DNA of 7,901 bases from a bacterium (GTDB taxonomy: Bacteria > Myxococcota_A > Bradymonadia > UBA7976 > UBA1532). Position numbers and translations under genes: made by a program. The stretch spans positions 1 to 7,901 of the forward strand of contig JAUHVS010000255.1 in the NCBI GenBank assembly GCA_030424955.1. Reading direction: 5' to 3'. The notes beneath the pieces are model-generated. The model did not search any database. It saw nothing but the letters and a program-made list of their open reading frames with translations, and was not told the origin of the DNA. Shown piece by piece: positions 1 through 4,987 of the stretch; positions within the stretch are counted from its first letter, which is position 1, and every line of letters begins with the position of its first letter.

Positions 1-624
1 CCCCGGGGCGCCGCGTCCGAGGTGGTCGAGGTGACGTTGACCATCACCCCCGTCAACGACGTGCCGGTGGCGGCCCCCGACGCCTACGTCACCCGCGAGG
101 ACGTGCCGCTGGTGATGGAGGCCGATCTGGGCCTGCTGGCCAACGACAGCGACGGCGAGGGCGATCTGCTGGTGGTGGTCCTCGACAGCCCCCCCGCCCA
201 AGGTGAGCTGCAGCTCCAGCCGGACGGCGGGTTCATCTACCTGCCCGCGCCCGACGCCAACGGCGAGGTGACCTTCACCTACCGCGTGGACGACGGGCAG
301 GCGCTCTCGGACCCGGTCACGGTGACGATCACCATCCTGCCCGACGACGACGCCCCGCGCCCGGTCGAGGGCCCGCTCCAGACCACCCCGGACACCCCGG
401 TCGTGCTGCAGCTCAGCGGGGGCGATCCCGAGGGCGGCGACGCGGTGCTGCTCATCGAGCGCTTCCCGGATCGCGGCTACCTGGTGGCCCTGCGCCCGGA
501 CCTGGCCACGGTGACCTATGTGCCGCCCCCCGGCTTCGTGGGCCAGGCGCGGTTCACCTACCGCCTCACCGACCGCGCCGTCGTGTCAGAGGTCTTCGAG
601 GCGGTGGTCGACGTCGGGTTGTAG
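1..624 (+). CDS. C-terminal part of a tandem cadherin/Ig-like repeat surface protein (5' end outside window)
   Basis: The reading frame is open from base 1 and stops at TAG 622-624, giving 207 visible residues. The first ~17 residues end in a V-T-L-T-I-T-P-V-N-D stretch, which looks like the last strand and linker of a preceding repeat. Two further repeats follow: about residues 25-117 (LANDSDGEGD, then an FIYLPAPDANG strand, FTYRVDDG and VTVTITI) and about 118-207 (PDTPVVLQLSGGDPEGGD, VTYVPPPGFVG, FTYRLTD). These are hallmarks of the tandem-95/cadherin-like (Big_9, Cadherin_5) family, all-beta domains in very large exported proteins, often linked to adhesion or matrix contact. The Asp/Asn-rich loops could bind calcium. 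The protein ends with the last repeat: I see no transmembrane helix, sorting motif or MYXO-CTERM-like tail, so any anchor must lie upstream. The family call is fairly sure; the role is inferred. Confidence 0.85.
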   Translation, partial: PRGAASEVVEVTLTITPVNDVPVAAPDAYVTREDVPLVMEADLGLLANDSDGEGDLLVVVLDSPPAQGELQLQPDGGFIYLPAPDANGEVTFTYRVDDGQALSDPVTVTITILPDDDAPRPVEGPLQTTPDTPVVLQLSGGDPEGGDAVLLIERFPDRGYLVALRPDLATVTYVPPPGFVGQARFTYRLTDRAVVSEVFEAVVDVGL

Positions 625-633
625 CTGAATGGT

Positions 634-655
634 GGGGGGCCCAAGTCGGCCCCCC
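634..655 (+). terminator. GC-rich hairpin after the cadherin-like gene
   Basis: A perfect 8-bp inverted repeat, GGGGGGCC (634-641) and GGCCCCCC (648-655), is separated by a 6-base loop. It starts 9 bases after the TAG stop. No T-tract follows, so it is not a textbook intrinsic terminator. In very GC-rich genomes such hairpins without a U-run are common after genes and may stop transcription or protect the 3' end. Its position between two separate genes supports that reading. Confidence 0.5.
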
Positions 656-757
656 GCAGCGTCGAGTCGACGCCAGCCACAGGTGATGGCGATCCAGTGC
701 GCAGCCTGTGCGGCGTGCGCAAACGCGAGCCCGCCCATCTCTTGGGCGCGATGTCAT

Positions 758-765
758 AGGGGAGA
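758..765 (+). promoter_or_regulatory. Ribosome binding site of the multicopper oxidase gene
   Basis: AGGGGAGA lies 7 bases before the ATG at 773. It decides the start. The frame stays open upstream to about 629, but the extra 48 codons have no SD signal and would place a 48-residue Arg/Cys/Ala-rich stretch ahead of the lipoprotein signal peptide that begins at 773. Confidence 0.7.
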
Positions 766-772
766 CAGAGAC

Positions 773-3430
773 ATGGGACAGCGAGGACGTCGCCAGCTGG
801 TGCTGGCGCTTTGGGGGCTGGTGTGCGCGACCGCGACCGCCTGTGATGATGACGAGACGCCACAGGCCGACGGCGCAGTGATGACCGACGGTGGCGCGGG
901 TGGCGCCGGCGGCGCGGGCGGCGCGGGCGGCGCGGGCGGTGCAGGCGGTGCGGGCGGTGCAGGCGGTGCGGGCGGTGCAGGCGGTGCAGGCGGTGCCGGC
1001 GGTGCCGGCGGTGCCGGCGGTGCAGGCGGTGCGGGCGGTGCAGGCGGCGCAGGCGGCATGGCTGGCTGCGTGACCCTCGCCGACGGCCGCTGCCTGGCCG
1101 AGACCTTCCGCAACCCCCCGGTGCTCGAGCCCGACGCCGACGGGGTGTACCAGCTCACCCTGGCCCCCACCGAGGTCGAGATCGCCGGCCAGCGGCACTG
1201 CGTCCGCGCCTACAACGGCGACTACATCTCGCCCACCATCAACGTCGCGGCGGACCCCAACGGCAACCCCCGGCAGGTCCGGGTGAACCTGGCCAACCGC
1301 CTGGATGGCCACGCATGGCGCACCCTCGGCGGCGAGTCTTGCACCTGCACGACCCCCGCCGGGGCGGCCTGTACCCCGAGCCAGATCCACGATCCCTGCG
1401 CCAGCGGCGGGCACGACACCGGCCACGCCATGGCCAGCCCCCACGACGGCGCCGGCCGCCACGGCCCGCCCATGCCCGACGGAGAGCCGCCCCCCGCCGA
1501 CGACTGCACCTGCGTCGATCCGGACGGCGCCACGTGCGAGCACATGTTCGACTTCAACGTCACCAACCTGCACGCCCACGGCTCCCACGTGCGGCCCGAC
1601 TTCGCCCGCGGCGGCGACGCCTGCGCGCCGACCACGGTCGACGGGCTGACGTACGCCTGTCGGGACTGCGACGCGGACGTCTGTGACGGCGATCCGTCCG
1701 ACGACGCGTGCTACCACGGCGACAACGTGCTCAACGTGGTCAAGCCGGGCGAGGGCGCCCAGTACCGCTGGGACCTCGACGAGGACGGCCTGCACCACAC
1801 CGGGATGCAGTGGTACCACCCGCACATCCACGGCACGACGGCCATCCAGGTGGCCTCCGGCGCGGCCGGGGCGATCATGGTGCGCGGCGCGCTCGACGCC
1901 CTGCCCGGCATCGCCGACGCCCGCGAGCGCCTGATGGTCTTCTCGACGCCGTCCATCGGCGACAACGGCTTCACGCCCCTGCCCGAGGGCACCGCCTGCA
2001 CCGACGAGACCCTCACCTTCGACGACTTCTCGATCCTGAGCGCCACCGACAGCCTGCAGTACAACATCATCAACGGGCAGCACCGCCCCCGGCTGATCAC
2101 CCCGCCGGGCCAGGTGGAGCGCTGGCAGTTCGTGCACGCCGGGTTCCTCGACGAGGTCTACCTGGGGCTGTTCCGCGGCACCGATGGCGACTGCAGCGAC
2201 TGGAGCACCGCCGACGCCGACACCCGCCAGCTGATCCAGATCGGGCGCGACGGGCTGATCCTGCCCCAGCCCTTTGAGCACCCCTACCTGTTCATGGCGC
2301 CCGGCTACCGCATCGACGCCCTGCTCGGTGGCGCCGGTCGGCTGGAGCACGGCGACACCTGGTGCCTGGTGGCCGCGCGCTTCCTGCAGCAGACCGACGA
2401 CGACGACAGCCCGTTCACCGAGCAGCTGATCTCGCCCTCGGACCCGCCCACGCCCGAAGACATCTTCGCGCGCTTCGGCAGCGATGGCGACCTGGTGGCC
2501 GTGCTCAACGTCAGCGACGACGCCGGCGCGCCGAGCACCGCCGCCCTGCCCGACTTCGACGCCATCGCGCGGCTGTCCCCCGACATGGATCTGCAGGGCG
2601 TGTCCATCGCCGACCGCTGCGCCCAGGCGGCCGCCATCGAAGACCCCGCCGCCATCGACCAGGTCGCCGTGCTGCAGGTGGGCGCGGCCACGGCCCCCTT
2701 CGATGAGCCGGACCCGTGCAACTGCAAGGCCTACAACGTCAACTGCCACAACTTCGAGACCACCAACCGCATGGCCTACCCGGTGGATCGCGACCTGGTG
2801 GTGGGCGAGGTGGATCACTGGCGCATCGCCGCGTCCCTGGACGGGCACCCGTTCCACATCCACATCAACCCCTTCATCGTCTGCCCCACCGACAACCCGT
2901 TTGATCCCCTGCCCTTCCCCCACTGGCGCGACACCTACCTGGTCAACGTCAACCGACAGATCGATGCCATCAGCCAGAACAAGTCGTACACGGGCGCCTA
3001 TGTGTTCCACTGTCACAAGCTGACCCATGAAGACCACGGCATGATGGAGATCGTGCGCGCCTGTGATCCCGCCGAGGACGACACCTGTGGTCAGAACGGC
3101 TGGCGGGCCTGCCGCGAGGGCGACCTGGGCTGCCAGCAAGCCCTGGCGGCCACGGACTGCGTCATCTCGAACCCGAACCCGGTCGCTGGGGGGACGTGCC
3201 TGCTCAGCCTGGGCCTGCCCGGCGGCGTCTGCGGCCCCAACGCCTGCGCGGCCGACGACCAGTGCCTGGGCGACGACGTCTGCGGCGAGGGCTTCGTCTG
3301 CGGCGCCGCGTGCGCGGTGGACGGCGACTGCCCCCTGGTCGCCGCCTGCCAGGGCGGCGTCTGCGCGCCCGCCATGTGCGACGGCCCCTGCCCCCCCGGC
3401 CAGCGCTGCGCCCACGGCGCCTGCGAGTAG
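773..3430 (+). CDS. Multicopper oxidase lipoprotein with Gly-Gly-Ala spacer and Cys-rich tail
   Basis: Predicted 885-residue exported copper oxidase, an enzyme class that oxidises phenols or metal ions such as Cu(I) and reduces O2 to water. Residues 1-24 form a lipoprotein signal (MGQRGRRQ basic start, hydrophobic core, ATAC lipobox, Asp after Cys). Residues 40-93 are 18 Gly-Gly-Ala triplets. All four copper motifs are present: LHAHG (H267, H269), WYHPHIHG (H349, H351), HPFHIH (H692, H695, H697) and HCH-x3-H-x3-GM (H746, C747, H748, H752, axial M757). The WYHPHxHG and HCHxxxHEDxGMM forms resemble CueO/SufI-type oxidases. It is larger than typical three-domain enzymes of about 500 residues, owing to the spacer, a Cys/His/Met-rich insertion at about 185-260 and a tail from C764 to E885 with 19 Cys. 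The many cysteines fit an extracytoplasmic, disulfide-bonded protein. Intact copper ligands make activity likely; the substrate cannot be told. It probably has its own promoter, with a hairpin upstream. Confidence 0.93.
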   Translation: MGQRGRRQLVLALWGLVCATATACDDDETPQADGAVMTDGGAGGAGGAGGAGGAGGAGGAGGAGGAGGAGGAGGAGGAGGAGGAGGAGGAGGAGGMAGCVTLADGRCLAETFRNPPVLEPDADGVYQLTLAPTEVEIAGQRHCVRAYNGDYISPTINVAADPNGNPRQVRVNLANRLDGHAWRTLGGESCTCTTPAGAACTPSQIHDPCASGGHDTGHAMASPHDGAGRHGPPMPDGEPPPADDCTCVDPDGATCEHMFDFNVTNLHAHGSHVRPDFARGGDACAPTTVDGLTYACRDCDADVCDGDPSDDACYHGDNVLNVVKPGEGAQYRWDLDEDGLHHTGMQWYHPHIHGTTAIQVASGAAGAIMVRGALDALPGIADARERLMVFSTPSIGDNGFTPLPEGTACTDETLTFDDFSILSATDSLQYNIINGQHRPRLITPPGQVERWQFVHAGFLDEVYLGLFRGTDGDCSDWSTADADTRQLIQIGRDGLILPQPFEHPYLFMAPGYRIDALLGGAGRLEHGDTWCLVAARFLQQTDDDDSPFTEQLISPSDPPTPEDIFARFGSDGDLVAVLNVSDDAGAPSTAALPDFDAIARLSPDMDLQGVSIADRCAQAAAIEDPAAIDQVAVLQVGAATAPFDEPDPCNCKAYNVNCHNFETTNRMAYPVDRDLVVGEVDHWRIAASLDGHPFHIHINPFIVCPTDNPFDPLPFPHWRDTYLVNVNRQIDAISQNKSYTGAYVFHCHKLTHEDHGMMEIVRACDPAEDDTCGQNGWRACREGDLGCQQALAATDCVISNPNPVAGGTCLLSLGLPGGVCGPNACAADDQCLGDDVCGEGFVCGAACAVDGDCPLVAACQGGVCAPAMCDGPCPPGQRCAHGACE
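890..1051 (+). repeat. 18 tandem 9-bp units encoding (Gly-Gly-Ala)18
   Basis: Eighteen in-frame 9-bp units of consensus GGCGGTGCN run without interruption inside the copper oxidase gene; a nineteenth, GGCGGCATG at 1052-1060, encodes Gly-Gly-Met. Only wobble positions vary. The order of variants is not random: GGCGGTGCA-GGCGGTGCG-GGCGGTGCA occurs at 935-961 and again at 1016-1042, and three identical GCC-ending units lie at 989-1015. This points to expansion by slippage or unequal recombination. Unit length is a multiple of three, so copy-number change would lengthen or shorten the spacer without breaking the frame. The encoded segment is a flexible tether between the lipidated Cys24 and the enzyme domain. 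Confidence 0.95.
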
Positions 3431-3442
3431 GCCGGCCGGGCC

Positions 3443-3473
3443 CGGGCTGACGCGCTGGACCCCACGGGCTGAC
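3443..3473 (+). repeat. Direct repeat of a 9-mer upstream of mrr
   Basis: CGGGCTGAC occurs at 3443-3451 and again at 3465-3473. The 22-bp spacing is about two helical turns, in the 86-bp gap between the copper oxidase stop and the mrr start. The spacing would suit two protein-binding sites on one face of the DNA, possibly an mrr operator. No protein-binding evidence is visible, and short repeats arise easily in GC-rich DNA. Confidence 0.3.
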
Positions 3474-3516
3474 AATCGGGTTCCAATCGCCGGGCCCCAT
3501 GGGCACCATGCCCCGC

Positions 3517-4410
3517 ATGGGCATTCCAAGCTTCGACCAGTTCATCGATCCGCTCTTCCAGTTGCTCGGCGAGCACCCGGATGGGCTGAAGACCACCCAG
3601 GTGTATGCCGCCCTGGCGGCGCGCCTCGGCCTGTCGGAGGCGGAGCGGGCGATGTTGCTGCCCAGCCGGCGACAGCCGGTCTATCAGAACCGCATCGGGT
3701 GGGCGCACGACCGCCTGAAGCGCGGCGCGCTCAGCCACTCCCTCAAGCGCGGCGTGTGGTGCCTCACCGACGCTGGGCGCGCGGAGTGCGCGAAGGGTGC
3801 GCTGCCCACCGACACCGTGCGGGCCCTGGCCTTCGACTTCGACAGCGACACCTCCGTCGCCGAGGTCGCCGCGCCCGTGCCGGTGCCCGCCGCCGAGCAG
3901 ACCCCGGAAGAGCTGATCGACGCCGCCGCAGAGCGCCTCACCGCCAGCGTCGCCGACGACATCCTGGCCCAGCTCGCCGAGGTCAGCCCCGTCCGCTTCG
4001 AGCGGATCGTGTTGGACCTCCTGTTGGCGCTGGGCTACGGCGTGTCGTCGTCGGCGTTCGAACAGACCGGCGGCACCGGCGACGGCGGCATCGACGGGAT
4101 CGTCAGCCTGGACCGCCTGGGGCTGGACAAGGTGTACGTGCAGGCAAAGCGCTGGAAGGGCTCAGTGGGTCGCCCCGAGGTGCAGGGCTTCTTCGGTGCG
4201 CTCGCTGGCCGCCGCGCCTCGAAGGGGGTCTTCATGACCACCTCCAGCTTCACGACGCACGCGTTGGACTACGCCGCGCAGGTCTCCGACAGCCTCGTGC
4301 TGGTCGACGGCCCGCAGATGGCGCGGCTCATGATCTCCACGGGGGTTGGGGTCTCGACGATGCGGAAGATCGCCATCGTCGCCTTGGACACCGACTACTT
4401 CACAGAGTAA
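3517..4410 (+). CDS. mrr: Mrr-type modification-dependent restriction endonuclease (type IV)
   Basis: Cytoplasmic nuclease of the Mrr family, which in E. coli cuts DNA carrying adenine or cytosine methylation in foreign contexts. Residues ~1-90 match the Mrr N-terminal winged-helix domain (SFDQFIDPLF near the start, then QPVYQNRIGWAHDRLKRG and GVWCLTDAGR). Residues ~155-297 are the Mrr catalytic domain of the PD-(D/E)xK fold: RFERIVLDLLLALGYG (E162), then GTGDGGIDG with catalytic D193, then VQAKRW with Q209 and K211. All catalytic residues are present, and the length of 297 is close to E. coli Mrr (about 304), with similarity end to end. Possible ATG starts lie at 3499, 3508 and 3517; I chose 3517 because MGIPSFDQFI aligns with the E. 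coli start as I recall it. None has a clear Shine-Dalgarno. No methyltransferase or specificity gene is adjacent, as expected for a stand-alone type IV enzyme. Confidence 0.93.
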   Translation: MGIPSFDQFIDPLFQLLGEHPDGLKTTQVYAALAARLGLSEAERAMLLPSRRQPVYQNRIGWAHDRLKRGALSHSLKRGVWCLTDAGRAECAKGALPTDTVRALAFDFDSDTSVAEVAAPVPVPAAEQTPEELIDAAAERLTASVADDILAQLAEVSPVRFERIVLDLLLALGYGVSSSAFEQTGGTGDGGIDGIVSLDRLGLDKVYVQAKRWKGSVGRPEVQGFFGALAGRRASKGVFMTTSSFTTHALDYAAQVSDSLVLVDGPQMARLMISTGVGVSTMRKIAIVALDTDYFTE

Positions 4411-4414
4411 GCGT

Positions 4415-4458
4415 CCCCCGCCCACGCCCTCCCTTGCCCCCACCCAGGATGCCCCCCC
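4415..4458 (-). other. Seven C-runs between mrr and DUF457; G-quadruplex-capable on the minus strand
   Basis: On the plus strand the spacer holds runs of 5, 3, 3, 3, 5, 3 and 7 cytosines separated by 1-6 bases (one gap contains the AGGA Shine-Dalgarno). The minus strand is therefore a series of G-runs of three or more with short loops, exceeding the usual four-run G-quadruplex pattern. The pattern is directly visible; folding is inferred. It would form on the template strand for the DUF457 gene and could affect read-through from mrr. Alternatively it is just extreme base composition. Confidence 0.5.
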
Positions 4459-4974
4459 ATGGCGAGCCTCGGACACATCTTCGTCGGCGTCGCGGCCGGC
4501 CGCGCCTGGGGCGGGCCCCGGGTGTGGCGGCCCATGCTCGCCTTCAGCGCGCTGAGTTTCCTGCCCGACCTCGACGTCATCGGCTTCCGGTTCGGCGTGG
4601 CCTATGGCGACCCCTGGGGGCACCGCGGCGCGAGCCACTCCGTCGTGTTCGGGGTGGCGGTGGCGCTGGTGGTGGCCCTGCTGGCCCGCCTGGGCGACGT
4701 GCCGTGGCGGCGCGCGCTGCTCTTCGCGGCGCCCGTCGTCGTCAGCCACGGCTTCCTCGACACGCTGACCACCGGGGGCCTGGGCTCAGCGCTGTGGTGG
4801 CCCTTCTCGGACGCGCGGCACTTCGCGCCGTGGCGGCCGATCCCCGTCAGCCCCATCGGCCGCGCGTTCTTCGGCGCCCGCGGCCTGCGGGTCGCCCTGA
4901 CCGAGGTGGTGCTGTTCGCGCCGTTCTGGATCTACGCCCTCTGGCCGCGCCGCCGGGCTGAGCCCAGGGGCTGA
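4459..4974 (+). CDS. Membrane-bound metal-dependent hydrolase, YdjM/DUF457 family
   Basis: A 171-residue predicted inner-membrane protein of the YdjM/DUF457 family, annotated as metal-dependent hydrolases but of unknown substrate. Conserved polar positions lie in or near hydrophobic stretches: H6 in the first segment, FLPDLDVI (D37, D39), HRGASHS (H55, H60), SHGFLDTLTTGG (H97, D101) and WWPFS near 113-117. These would be the metal ligands. Hydrophobic segments lie at about 26-43, 62-78, 86-100 and 144-163, ending with a basic PRRR tail. AGGA at 4446-4449 with a 9-base spacer supports the ATG at 4459. The gene starts 48 bp after the mrr stop on the same strand, so co-transcription is plausible. 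E. coli ydjM belongs to the LexA (SOS) regulon; I see no E. coli-type LexA box in the spacer here. Family confidence is good, function open. Confidence 0.85.
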   Translation: MASLGHIFVGVAAGRAWGGPRVWRPMLAFSALSFLPDLDVIGFRFGVAYGDPWGHRGASHSVVFGVAVALVVALLARLGDVPWRRALLFAAPVVVSHGFLDTLTTGGLGSALWWPFSDARHFAPWRPIPVSPIGRAFFGARGLRVALTEVVLFAPFWIYALWPRRRAEPRG

Positions 4975-4987
4975 TCCCCGACCCGGC
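4952..4987. terminator. Possible bidirectional terminator between convergent genes
   Basis: GCCGGG (4952-4957) and CCCGGC (4982-4987) can pair around a second small stem, GGGG (4967-4970) with CCCC (4976-4979). The structure covers the last codons of the DUF457 gene and the whole 13-bp gap to the stop of the convergent amylase-family gene, so it could end transcription from both sides. It has no T-run on either strand and the outer loop is long, so this is a weak call. Confidence 0.3.

Noticed and set aside
890..1060. CRISPR-like or minisatellite array
   Set aside because: There are no spacers; the units abut, keep the codon phase and encode Gly-Gly-Ala, so it is a coding repeat.
754..1170. 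Minus-strand frame encoding a long Pro-Pro-Ala repeat
   Set aside because: It is simply the reverse reading of the Gly-Gly-Ala repeat, with no SD or other support.
566..3529. 987-codon open frame on the minus strand spanning the whole copper oxidase gene
   Set aside because: It is an antisense shadow of a GC-rich gene: composition is Ala/Gly/Val/Arg/His-rich without known motifs, and it includes the complement of the GGA repeat. The plus frame has four copper motifs, a signal peptide and an SD.
4056..4063. Palindrome GTTCGAAC, as a possible LexA/SOS box
   Set aside because: It lies inside the mrr coding sequence, encodes part of the conserved AFEQ segment and is not at a promoter.
3063..4961. 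632-codon plus-strand frame overlapping the oxidase tail, mrr and the DUF457 gene
   Set aside because: It runs across three well-supported genes in a different frame, is Arg/Pro/Ala-rich and has no recognisable domain.
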